Positions 35,102-44,867 of a stretch of DNA of 64,000 nucleotides are shown one piece after another. The DNA is taken from assembly GCA_030247885.1 (NCBI GenBank), contig JAPDRO010000022.1, forward strand, positions 62,001 through 126,000, written 5' to 3'. This stretch comes from Taxawa tesnikishii (nom. ined.) (Eukaryota; Ascomycota; Dothideomycetes; Dothideales). The notes under the pieces are model-generated. The model was not told where the DNA came from. It searched no databases and was given only the letters and a program-made list of their open reading frames with translations. Both the position numbers and the translations under genes were made by a program. The stretch's first letter is position 1, and every line of letters starts with the position of its first letter.

Positions 35102-38100
35102 TCAGGTTCCCGTCCCGTGTCTGGCCTTGGCCGCCGATCCGTCCCTCACCTTCCTCGTCCTCTCCTCGCCCTCCTCCTTCTCCTTCTCCTTCCCCTCCCT
35201 TCTCTCCGCCGCTCGGCTTCGCGTCTGCACATTCGCACCCGACAGCCCCCGGAGACCGAACTGCCAGGTCGACTCGAAGCGACTGCTGCGCCCGAGTTGC
35301 CGGATTTGCCCTCGTTGCTGGATCGGACCGAGCGGACGGAGGCGGCGGAGCCTCGGCGCTGGACGTTGAGGTTGGTGTTGGAGTTGGAGTTGGGGACTGG
35401 GATCTCGACGCTGGCGAGCGAGGAGCGGCGGGGCGCGGTTGCGGAGTGGGTGGAGGAGGAGCTTTGCGCCCCCGACGGGTGCGGCGCTGCGGTTGGCTTC
35501 GAGCACGGGGCTTGGGGGAGTGGTTGGGGCTCCTGCTTCTGAGCAGTCTTCGTCGCGTGTGTTGGTGGTGGTCTTGGAGTGATCTCGTACGGGTTTCCCT
35601 GAAGCTGGGACTGGTTTGGTTTTTGTGTGGCGCTTGCTAGAGGTTGGTGCTGGCTTCTCTGATGAGGTGACGTTGGTCTTTGGTGCTCGACCGCGCGCTG
35701 ATTCCGATGGTACCATGCTGGGAGGTGCAGAAGCAGTTTTGGTTTTTGGACCGGCTTTCGGATTCCTCGTTCTTCCCTTTTTTGGAATCTGAGAGGTCTC
35801 TTCAGTGTCTGTGGTCGAGGGGTACTCGTCTGCGCGTTCGATAATCTCCAGAATCTTGGTGGCAGTGGTCGTGATGTTAGTCCTCTGCTTTTTGCCGGTT
35901 GCGTTCTTGTGTCGGCTCTGTGCAGGCGCTCTTCGCTTCTTCGGTATGATCTGTTGAGACGCGTCTGCGGCTGCTGGTCCTTCACTTGCTTCCACCTCGT
36001 CTCCAGTACGTTGCAGCTCGCCAACGCCTTTTGGTTCAAGCTCGGAAGTCTGTCGGATCGGCTGTTCAGACGGTCCGCTGTTGCCCAGGCTGAATGGGTT
36101 TCTCAAGTTTGCATTCAGGCTCAGAGGGTCAGGTGTGTCATCACGTGTGGGAGCCGCTGTTCGATCCTGCTGCGGTGTTACAGAAACACCAGGTCCTCTA
36201 CCTTCCATATGCGTCATTTGTGCATGCGCTGGCTGAGGTGGAACCGGTGCTTGGTGTGCATATCCGCCCCGTTCCATGACTGTCCCTCTACCGTGTACTG
36301 CATGTGCCACAACCTGCGCCGGCCTGTATCCGCAAGAGTCAGCAGCATACATGGGTGTGGGGTGTGTTCCATACCGTGATACTCCTATGGAGTCCTGCTG
36401 TGCTCGGCTTCCTTGTGGCACAGCAGATCGATTTGATGTTTCTTCTTGGGACGTTCGCTGGCGTGAACCTGACATTATCTGTTCAGCCTGCCTCCGCTCG
36501 CTAATCTCTCGATCTGAAGACGGCAAGATCGATGCTAGAAGTGCTGATGCTGGTGGTGAAGCCTGCGATCGATATGGTGCTGCATGTGGAAGATAAGGAT
36601 GTACATTGTGATTCGGCAAGTCGTGGGAGGGCAGGACCACAGTATTCATTGGCCTGGGGTTCTGCATAGCTTGCGGCATCTGCGGTTGTTGGGAGCGGAA
36701 TATGTTATGTTGCTGTGCAGCGTGGCCGTGAGGCGTTCGACTCTGAGACGAGTTGGAGGCCAGACCATTGTGAACTACGCCTTCTCTAGGGGTATCTCCG
36801 GACCAGTAGTACGTATTGTAGAGATTGTTTGTCTGCTGCATGGCTCCAATGTATGGGTTACTGTGTAAGAATCTGGGACTCGTGTGTGCGGGTGGTCCAT
36901 GGTGCGCATTCGCAGCGTTGTTGGGTATTCGAGGTGAGCCGTAGATTTGGCTATTCAAAGACACGACAGGACTGTTAATCCGTGTATTTGCAATGTCAAC
37001 GGACGGATGAGGTGTATCGTAAGTTCTGGTGTTGAGCGGCTCGATTGTGCTGCTGATCCGCCGGGGTTGAGGGGTATCCATGGCAGCTGAAGTTTTCTGA
37101 TCCTGGGTCTTGAAGGTACACTGCATAGGCATCACCATGCGAGACTGATGCGGAGACACCGTCATTGCAGCCGTGCGATCTTCGAGGGCATCAAGATGGG
37201 TTTGATACAGATGATTCGGCTGCGGTGATAGGATTGAAGGTGTGGTTCTTGCCGCCGCAGGTAGGAGTGCATCGTCCACTCGGCGTTCTTGCCTATCCTC
37301 AAGTGGTGGTGGAAGAGGGCTCGAGACGGGGTACTGGTCCGACGTTCCATCTCTGCGTACCCCATGCTCGTAGGCAGCAGGGAGGGAAATGGTTGGGTTG
37401 TCGCGATCGTATTGTTCAAGCATCTGAATCAATCTATCTTTCGGGTAAGACTTTGGCATCTCACGCTCAACACAGAGAGCTTGGAGCTCGGGTCTCTTCA
37501 TCCTTCCACAACCTGGAGTCTCGCTTGACTGTCCAGCGGACGCTGACTGTACGTTGCTGTTGACCAGTTGAGCACCTCTTGCTTTAGCATCTTCGTTCGG
37601 TTGTGCTTTCCGAAGAGCTTCCTGTTCACCACGACTCTCCTCTTGAAGCGCTTCGCTCATGATCATGTCCGCTTCGCCATCAACAACGTGTTTGTTTTGA
37701 CTCTCAGTCACTGGCTTGAATTCCTCGAAGGAATATCGTTCCAGTGCGGAGTTGTAGGCGGACGACGATGGGTTGGAGTGGCGAATATCTTGTCCACCGC
37801 GAGCTGTTGTAGGCGTGAGACTGTTGGAAGTTTTAAAGACCGGGTCGTTGACGATGGAACGCGTGGGGAGGGATGCATAGACATCCATCGTCTTCACATC
37901 GGACATGATGCAGTTGTATGAGGTTTCCAAAGTTCCCTCATCCTCTTCGCTTCGTTGTTCTTCCTGACGAGCTTCTGGTGTGATGCGATGTCCCATTGGA
38001 GGGACTTCTTGTTCGTAGTCATGGCGGCCTTCTGGAGGAGCTTCACTCATAGTGACATTGGCGCTATCGTCATTGTGAGAATCCATCGCGGGGAGGTTCT

Positions 38101-38632
38101 CGACCGCTTGATCCCCTGCAAGCGATGGTGTTTTGCTGTTGGGAACTGAGTAGGCAGTGAGTTGTTGATTGTCCTGGGGCGTTTCAACATCATCGTTGTC
38201 ATGTGGTAGAGTCTCGTTGGCGATATCTGCCGATGAGTTTTCAACGGTTGGTACCAAGTCGCCAAAGGGCGTTACCAAAGACGCGTGAGGCTGTTCAATC
38301 GTCTGTGAAGTCGCTTCCGCGTCACTTGCATCGCCTTCATCAAGCCGGAACTCCTTGATCACATCAAACCCTTCGCTCCAGCGTGTAGGACTGTTGAAGT
38401 ACTTGTTCGTGCTTGAATGTCCTTCTGTGTTTGACCAAGGATCTTGTTGAGCCTCTTCGCACTCGTGACGATGCCGGTCGAGCCTCTCTCGACTGTGCAT
38501 TCCATCATCCATTCCGAGCACAGTAACGCCAGCGGTCATAGAAAATCGTAAAGCTGGAAGGACGTTGAGAGTGCGACCACGCTGGTAGTCGACATCCCTG
38601 TTCTGGAAGAAGTGGGGTTGGTCGAGATTCAT
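35102..38632 (-). CDS. Large disordered protein with SAP-like motif
   Basis: One long open frame from ATG 38632 (MNLDQPHFFQNRD) of up to 1176 residues. Nearly all of it is low-complexity, rich in Ser, Gln, Pro and Asn, without membrane segments. The one fold-like stretch, at about 37430-37500, reads MKRPELQALCVEREMPKSYP then KDRLIQMLEQYDRD, which fits a SAP helix-turn-helix (DNA/RNA binding). Near the C-terminus are basic patches typical of nuclear proteins (IPKKRRAPAQSRH, TGKKQRTN). After about 35473 (a C5 run) the frame turns into Arg/Pro/Leu-rich text, while the alternative frame reads as Ser-rich text, so the real C-terminus is probably in the shifted frame. A chromatin- or RNA-associated role is inference only. 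Confidence 0.7.
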   Translation of the reverse strand: MNLDQPHFFQNRDVDYQRGRTLNVLPALRFSMTAGVTVLGMDDGMHSRERLDRHRHECEEAQQDPWSNTEGHSSTNKYFNSPTRWSEGFDVIKEFRLDEGDASDAEATSQTIEQPHASLVTPFGDLVPTVENSSADIANETLPHDNDDVETPQDNQQLTAYSVPNSKTPSLAGDQAVENLPAMDSHNDDSANVTMSEAPPEGRHDYEQEVPPMGHRITPEARQEEQRSEEDEGTLETSYNCIMSDVKTMDVYASLPTRSIVNDPVFKTSNSLTPTTARGGQDIRHSNPSSSAYNSALERYSFEEFKPVTESQNKHVVDGEADMIMSEALQEESRGEQEALRKAQPNEDAKARGAQLVNSNVQSASAGQSSETPGCGRMKRPELQALCVEREMPKSYPKDRLIQMLEQYDRDNPTISLPAAYEHGVRRDGTSDQYPVSSPLPPPLEDRQERRVDDALLPAAARTTPSILSPQPNHLYQTHLDALEDRTAAMTVSPHQSRMVMPMQCTFKTQDQKTSAAMDTPQPRRISSTIEPLNTRTYDTPHPSVDIANTRINSPVVSLNSQIYGSPRIPNNAANAHHGPPAHTSPRFLHSNPYIGAMQQTNNLYNTYYWSGDTPREGVVHNGLASNSSQSRTPHGHAAQQHNIFRSQQPQMPQAMQNPRPMNTVVLPSHDLPNHNVHPYLPHAAPYRSQASPPASALLASILPSSDREISERRQAEQIMSGSRQRTSQEETSNRSAVPQGSRAQQDSIGVSRYGTHPTPMYAADSCGYRPAQVVAHAVHGRGTVMERGGYAHQAPVPPQPAHAQMTHMEGRGPGVSVTPQQDRTAAPTRDDTPDPLSLNANLRNPFSLGNSGPSEQPIRQTSELEPKGVGELQRTGDEVEASEGPAAADASQQIIPKKRRAPAQSRHKNATGKKQRTNITTTATKILEIIERADEYPSTTDTEETSQIPKKGRTRNPKAGPKTKTASAPPSMVPSESARGRAPKTNVTSSEKPAPTSSKRHTKTKPVPASGKPVRDHSKTTTNTRDEDCSEAGAPTTPPSPVLEANRSAAPVGGAKLLLHPLRNRAPPLLARQRRDPSPQLQLQHQPQRPAPRLRRLRPLGPIQQRGQIRQLGRSSRFESTWQFGLRGLSGANVQTRSRAAERREGKEKEKEEGEERTRKVRDGSAAKARHGTGT

Positions 38633-39400
38633 GATGTGATGTAGGAAGTTGACGACCTGTGATTTCTCAAAGCGGTCTGCTGATCAAATCTGCGGAGGTG
38701 AGGTGAGGCGAGGCGAGGCTTCGGGAAAGTCCACGGAAAGTGATCGTTCACGATTGTATAAGTGAAGCTGGCAAAAGCGAAAATGCTGCATGTAATGGCG
38801 GTTGACAGGCTGTCAGCATGTACGAGAAGCAATTTAGTGTGCAGGATATTGCTGTAGCAATCCCACTTGATTGATGGAGATAAAGGATCAACAATGCAAG
38901 AGAAACAGAATCTGTAGGCATGTGGAAGGCAAGAGTCACTTGTAAAATGCTATAACATGACCTACCTATGCTGTGCGCAGGTGCGGTGTTAAAGAAGCCG
39001 ACCCATGAAAGGTATACATAAAGAAAGCTGTTGTCAGGTCAGGTCAGTTTGCAAAAGGAAAGGAAAGTCTAAAGAAGGAATGTGCGTGGGTCACGTTTCA
39101 ACCAAGGAAGGTATGAAAATGACAGCCTGACCTGGAAAACCAGAGTTTTAAAAAAGCCAATACTGGCATGTTGGATGGATACCCAGTCTTTGTACAGATC
39201 TAATCCATCGTTGTCCCTTCCAACCATGGTCCACCGCCCTTTGCGCCAGTCATACCGTCCACCACCCTAGAAAACATTATGTCGGTCGTAAATTACAGGT
39301 TCGTCCAGGCCGAGGATGATGAATAAGGGCCCATGACCCATCTTAGAATGTCGTTCGAGGTCCCGCCGTGCAGTAATGCTTAGGCTCTCTGCGGGTGTCG
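38633..39400. other. Intergenic, no gene seen
   Basis: Upstream of the SAP-motif gene. It holds a short GAGGT/GAGGC tandem run at about 38694-38719. Confidence 0.5.
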
Positions 39401-39735
39401 CTAAAACGGTATCGCATTACTGACGGCTCCTGACGTATCCGCCGGTGCTGCAAGCATCCTAAATTATCTGTCAGTGATGGTCTTCTAGACAGACCGTGCT
39501 TCACTCACTTCTTTCCGGTCTCAGTCGCACAGCATCCACAGAACAGAGAGGCTGGCCAGCAAACAACCTAATAGTGTAGGATTAGCAGCTTGTTTGAATT
39601 GAATAAGAAGGACGTTCTCACCGCAGCGACAATGGCGACAGCGAAGCCAAGAGTAGGTCCGACGACCTTGCAGTGACACGGGTTCTGGTCGGTACCGCAC
39701 TGGAAGCAGACGAAGGGAATTGGGAGGCAGTCCAT
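39401..39735 (-). CDS. Small cysteine-rich membrane protein, 76 residues
   Basis: Three tiny exons, 39735-39622, 39567-39509 and 39458-39401, join in phase. The protein starts MDCLPIPFVCFQCGTDQNPC, continues HCKVVGPTLGFAVAIVAA (a hydrophobic segment), then CWPASLFCGCCATETGKK, and ends SNAIPF. It has nine cysteines, two CxxC-like groups flanking one membrane segment. I recall similar short proteins in many filamentous ascomycetes, without a known role. The splice sites (GTGAGA/TAG and GTGAGT/TAG) and the conserved look of all three exons support a real gene despite its size. Confidence 0.75.
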
Positions 39736-41026
39736 GGCTGTGTGATGTTGCGAGGTCGCGGATTGGATTGGCGGGGAGTGGTGGATGGAGGACCTCAAGT
39801 TGACGAAGAGGAAGGCTTGTTCAGGTCACGGAGTGGAGGAAGAAGGAGAAAATTAGCCCCGTCGTGTCAAAGGTAGTCGGTATCTGTTTCCGGTGAGACG
39901 GCACGGTTGAGCGACCAGGTTGTGAAGCTGGCGAATCGTTGCTCGATGACGCAACAGTCCGAAGTTTCCGTCCTACGGAGTGGTGACGATCTTCGCACAC
40001 GCTTAACCGTATACTTCACTTGCCCTGCCATGAGAGAGATCAGTTAACCTGCCAGATGTTTCAAGAACAACCTCTGAAGTGCGCTTTAAACGGAGAAAGA
40101 CAGTGTGGATGGGAGCTCGTACCACCCAAGGAGGTTGTCTCGCGGAAACAAAATGTTGCGCCACAACCGACGAGATACTCTCTCTTGACCTAACGATTGT
40201 ATCAAACTACGCTATCAATGGCAGACATTCGCCTGCCGCAACGCTGGGTGTTTACGTCGGGAGTGTATTGATGTCGAGGCCCAAAGATTTTGAACGTTGA
40301 AGTGTCGAGTGGGAAGGAGGAGGACCGCATCAGGGACCTGCCAGCATGCTCCCAACGAAGCGCTGGTTGCTACTACAGCTGCTATGTCAGAGGTAAGGCG
40401 CGCGTGAGATGGCTGGTCGTGTCGCTTTCTCGCTTCCGGGAAGGTTGTATCTAAGCTTGCCAATCCCTCTTGTGACAGGCATGCGTCGTATACATGGTTC
40501 CTTCTACGATCTGGTATAGTATGGGATGTAGGGCTCGCGGTCCGCATTACAACAGTGGTCAAGCCGCCAGGGTCATACATGGGGAGAACGCAACCATCGG
40601 CAGCTTTTACGGCCTTTTCGTATACGGCGACCGCATCGACATCCGCCATTGCGGGCACTGTTTTCCTACTTCGGTCATGATGGACTTTCAAGATAGCGCC
40701 ATTGGATGATTACTAACCAGCAGAAGGTCCTAACCTCAAGTAAAGGAAAGAAATAGGCAAGACGAGGCAAGAGCGGGGTGATTCAACTTGAGCGACCGAT
40801 TAGTGATCGCAATGCCGAGCCGCGTATGGACAAACATTGTGTACTGTCCCAAATGTTTCTATATTTCCTATATCTAGTCCCACAGAAGAACGCATTCTGC
40901 TCCTAACGTTGTCTTTCTTTGTTTTCCCTGAGTTCACGGCAAGCTTCTGAAAGCATCTCCCTACCACGCCAGGCATTTAACCGGAGATTGCTGAATCTGG
41001 TACTCACCATAGATCCACGAGTCCTA
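39736..41026. other. Divergent intergenic region, no gene seen
   Basis: About 1.3 kb between the small membrane protein gene and the MFS transporter. Chance frames only. Confidence 0.5.
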
Positions 41027-43012
41027 ATGGCAGTTGCAGAGACAGAAAATAGCTTAGACGGCGGCTTTCAGCAAATGTCAGTGAGAGACAAGGACGTGAA
41101 AACAACACCGCGCGCCCCTTCAGCCACGGAAGAGTTCGATTTGCCAGACATGGAAGTCGACCTTGAAAAGCGACCATCCCGTACGCAGGTTCAATCACCT
41201 TCCTCGCAAAGCTCTCCCACCATCACAGCTCGAGATTGGACTGGCCCTGCCGATCCTGAGAACCCATGGAACTGGTCCCTGCGCAAGAGGGTATATTACG
41301 CCGCAAGTCCTGCCGGCCTTGGCTTTACAGTGTTTGTTATCTGCCTACAGGCTACTTCCATACTGCCTTTCCTAAAGAGATCCTGATCATCTTGCAGTTC
41401 CGTCGCCTCATCAATTTTGACCCCTGGCATCCCCGAAATTGAACACGAGTTCCGTGTCTCCCGTACCGCTGCTCTGCTCGCCCTCACGCTCTACGTGCTC
41501 GGTCTAGGTTTCGGGCCCACGTTGGCCGCTGGGCCGAGCGAGACGTACGGTCGCTCCATGGTCTACAAGATCACCGTCCTCCTGTTCATGCTATTCACAC
41601 TCGGCGCCGGATTATCCAGAACATTCGCAAGTCTGCTCGTGACGAGGTTCCTGGCCGGTTTCTTCGGTGGCCCCGTATTGGCGGTCGGTTCGGGCACGTT
41701 GGCTGATGTGTTCCCTCCGCATCTGCGGGCTGTGAGCCAGAGCATGTTTCTGTTGGCTCCTTTCTTCGGTCCCGCACTCGGGTGTGTCCCTTTCTCTCTC
41801 TTTCCCTTGGGTCACATTTGCTGGCGTGGTTGGTCGCTGACGTTTATGAAGTCCGGTGATAGGCGGCTTCGCAGCCCAACACAAATCCTGGCGTTGGACG
41901 CAATGGTGCACCCTCTTCATCGCCGTCACCGCCTACATCCCCGCCCTCTTCATGTCCGAAACCTACAAGCGCATCATCCTGCAACGGCGCGCTGCCCGTC
42001 TTGACCTCGCGCCACCACCCAAACTCGGTCCGCCAGGCCTTCTCCCCGGCCTGAAATTCTTAGTCACGGTAACAGTATTCCGGCCACTGCACATGCTGTT
42101 CACGGAGCCCCTTGTCGGCGTGTTCTCGCTATATACCGCGTTCACCTTCAGTGTTCTGTTTGCGTTCTTCGCGGCGTATCCCTATGTGTTCGAGAAAGTC
42201 TATGGGTTCAGCACGGAACAGACGGGATTGACATTCTTGGCGATTGGGTTGGGCGTGTTGTTGGCTTGTGCGACGAGTATTACGGTCGACCGGGTGGTGT
42301 ACCAGAAAAGAGGAGGGAGATTGCGAAAGAAGGGCAATCGCTGGTTGCACCAGAGCATAGGTGAGCGGTGTTGCAAGGCGCGTACAAAAGCACAGCTGAC
42401 GATTGATGGCGTGACAGGTTATACACAGCAATGATCGGCTGTTTTGGCGTCCCAGTCGGCTTGTTCTGGTTTGCGTGGACCGCAAAGGAGGATATCCATT
42501 GGATCGTTCCGGTTTTGGCCGGCATTTTCGTCAGTACCGTCCCTACGTCCATCCATTCCTGTAACATCAGAGCTGACGCATCCTGAGTTCGGTTGGGGCA
42601 ACCTATGTATCTTCGTCAGTTCCGTCCCAAGTCCCCCTTCCCCATGTGCGATGCAAGCAACGACAGCTGACTGGGTGACAGTCCTCCTGCCTCCTCTACC
42701 TCACTGACGTCTACGGTCCCCACTTGGGTGCGTCCGCCAGCGCAGCGAACGGAATCGCAAGATATACGCTCGGCGCTGTGTTTCCGCTGTTTACAGTACA
42801 GAGTAAGTCCTACCTCCTTCTCTCACAGAGCGCAAGAAGAAAGAAATTTCTCGACGCTGATGTTGAGTACAGTGTATGGAGCTCTCGGCATCGGCTGGGC
42901 GACTAGTCTTCTGGGCTTCGTCTCTGTGGTGATGCTGCCCATTCCGTGGGTGTTCTTCAGATGGGGACCGAAGATCAGGGCCAGGAGTCGGTATGATACT
43001 ATCAAGGCGTGA
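41027..43012 (+). CDS. MFS drug:H+ antiporter-type transporter
   Basis: Seven exons: 41027-41331, 41398-41781, 41852-42360, 42418-42529, 42588-42614 (27 nt), 42682-42802 and 42873-43012. About 530 residues and roughly 12 membrane segments. An N-terminal cytoplasmic tail of about 75 residues ends WTGPADPENPWNWSLRKRVY, typical of DHA1-type fungal transporters. Next come SVASSILTPGIPEIEHEF, LYVLGLGFGPTLAAGPSETY, GRSMVYKIT, RFLAGFFGGPVLAVGSGTLA with DVFPP, FFGPALGPVIGGF, and a late segment YGALGIGWATSLLGFVSVVM. The frame needs one more base in the A4 run 42306-42309, where YQK is followed by KRREIAKEG. Substrates unknown; the family exports toxic compounds and metabolites. Confidence 0.87.
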
Positions 43013-43740
43013 GCTGGGGATCGAGAGAAAAAGGGATGCGGCGGAGATGAGGCATTGGGCGCGAGGAATGGATGCTTGTTATCAAGCTCTATGGTTCTTG
43101 GCATTGATAAGTTTGCCATTCTCCGCCATAAGCGGCTGAATATTGGGCATCCGGTTTGGCGGTCGTCCGACCAGCTAGTACTATAGTGGATGACCATATG
43201 GAAATCCTGGCTGTTGAAGGTTTGGCAATCGTACTTCTTTCGCTGGACTTGGGGGCTCTTCATCTTCACCCGCGTGCTAACCGTTTTGCGAAGGCTACAT
43301 CATGGCTCGGAGAGTGTCACACTGCGGGACTAAGGTTCTTGTCATGACTTCGATTCAATAGCTGATATAGCTTGTTCCCACCTGAAGACGGAGAAGCTCT
43401 TCAATCGTTTGGTCCTGTGGAGAAACCCCACAACTCGACCTCGAAGAAGGACGGCTGCGCACAGAGGATATAGCGAGGCTTCGTGCATCCTGCACGCAAT
43501 CAATGAACCATTCCAGAACATCCTATGATTTCCCTGTGCGATTGGACTTCCTCAAGGGCTGGAGCTTCCAGTCCTGGAAAGGTTCCGCGACTTTGGTTTG
43601 CTGCCAGTTGTTATTGCGTTGATGAACTTTGCAATGCCGCCCACCACCAGTTTGGCCTTCGCGGAAGAGGCGAACTCTCCCTCCATACCCGCTAGTCCGT
43701 GCTCACTCTAGGCGCAATCAACCACACTGACAGATAGTTC
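43013..43740. other. Convergent intergenic region, no gene seen
   Basis: 3' flanks of the transporter and hemerythrin-domain genes; nothing recognisable. Confidence 0.5.
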
Positions 43741-44481
43741 TCAATCCTCCTCCGGCCAACTGCGAAAAACATCCCTCACTCTATCAACCGGGGCCGCCAT
43801 GAGCGCGGCCGCCGTCGCCCACGGCGTGGCATTCGGTGCACCAGGGTGGCTGCGCGTAGCCGTAAACATCTTCATGCGCTCAAAGCTCTTCGCAACCCTT
43901 CGACTCTCCTCTCCAAGCACGCTCTCCAGCTGCGGCAAGTGTACTTCCTCTTCGTTGCGAGCGTGGTAGTGGAAGTCTCTCCAGATGATGTCCAATAACG
44001 GTTCTCGGTGGGGTTGGCTAAACTCATACTATCGAATGCGTAGACGGATTCTTTGAAGTGCTGCGTATCTTTGCGGTCCTCTGCAACCCAGTTCTGCCCT
44101 CGGGTGCCAAGACGGTTTATCATCTCTGGTCATGTTCAGCTTGCTGAGCGGCAGGTGTCCACGTGTGTGGTTGCGTCTTCGGATATGACCGGTAGCGACC
44201 GTCTTACCGGGAAAGACGACGATTTCTTCTGCGAGTGCATGGCGCGTCATCTCCCATACAAAGGCGTTCCCCCACCTCGTCCTTGCATCATCTGTAGTGG
44301 CTCCCTTGTACTGGTCGTAGTAGTGTTTGAGTTCGGCATGGTCCTGAGCGATGGCTTCCCGGAGAGTGGCGTTGCGGTCTGTACTCGTGATGTGCAGGGA
44401 ACGACTGGGGAAGCTGCGGACAGGGAAGGCTCCGCGGCGGAGGCCCCTAGTCAGGAACGAAGGCGTTAATCTGGCCGACAT
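43741..44481 (-). CDS. Hemerythrin (HHE) domain protein, probably mitochondrial
   Basis: Starts at ATG 44481 (MSARLTPSFLTRGLRRGAF), an Arg/Ser-rich, acid-free leader that looks like a mitochondrial targeting peptide. Exon 1 is 44481-44208, intron 44207-44126, and exon 2 from 44125. The His/Glu iron-ligand pattern of the HHE fold is visible: AIAQDHAELKHYY, VWEMTRHALAEEIVVFPEM, WVAEDRKDTQHFKE, then DFHYHARNEEEVHLPQLE. Between NPTEN and PLLDIIWRDF the frame changes by one missing base (GG at 44000-44001). Members bind a di-iron centre and may handle oxygen or nitric oxide; no specific role is known. Confidence 0.83.
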
Positions 44482-44865
44482 CGCGAGTAAGGTTGGTGAC
44501 ACTGCAAGCCGAAGGAAACCATGCCTTCACAGCTTGCCATGTTCTACCTGATGAATGAGAGTGGTCGAGGTCGAAGCTCGGTATGCCATGAGGGAAGAGT
44601 TACGTCAGATGTTTCGCGTCACGCTGACCTTTTACGATCCAAGAAATGTTCACTTGGCAGCATCCTCGCCAGATGGAAAGAAGTCTCGCTTCGCTTCCAG
44701 GGATAGTGAACATGTTTGTGAAGCTGCTTGATTATTGGAGCTGTCACACTGTCCAAAAACGAAAGGACGAGTTGGTAATAATAAGAAGGTGTTATAGCGA
44801 AAGTAAAATAATAGTAACGAAATCAAGGTTCGAATAACCTTGAAATTTGCTAGTTCCACCTATGA
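44482..44865. other. Left flank of the transposon nest
   Basis: Upstream of the hemerythrin-domain gene; unique-looking sequence up to the TA at 44866-44867 where the first transposon begins. No gene seen. Confidence 0.5.
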
Positions 44866-44867
44866 TA

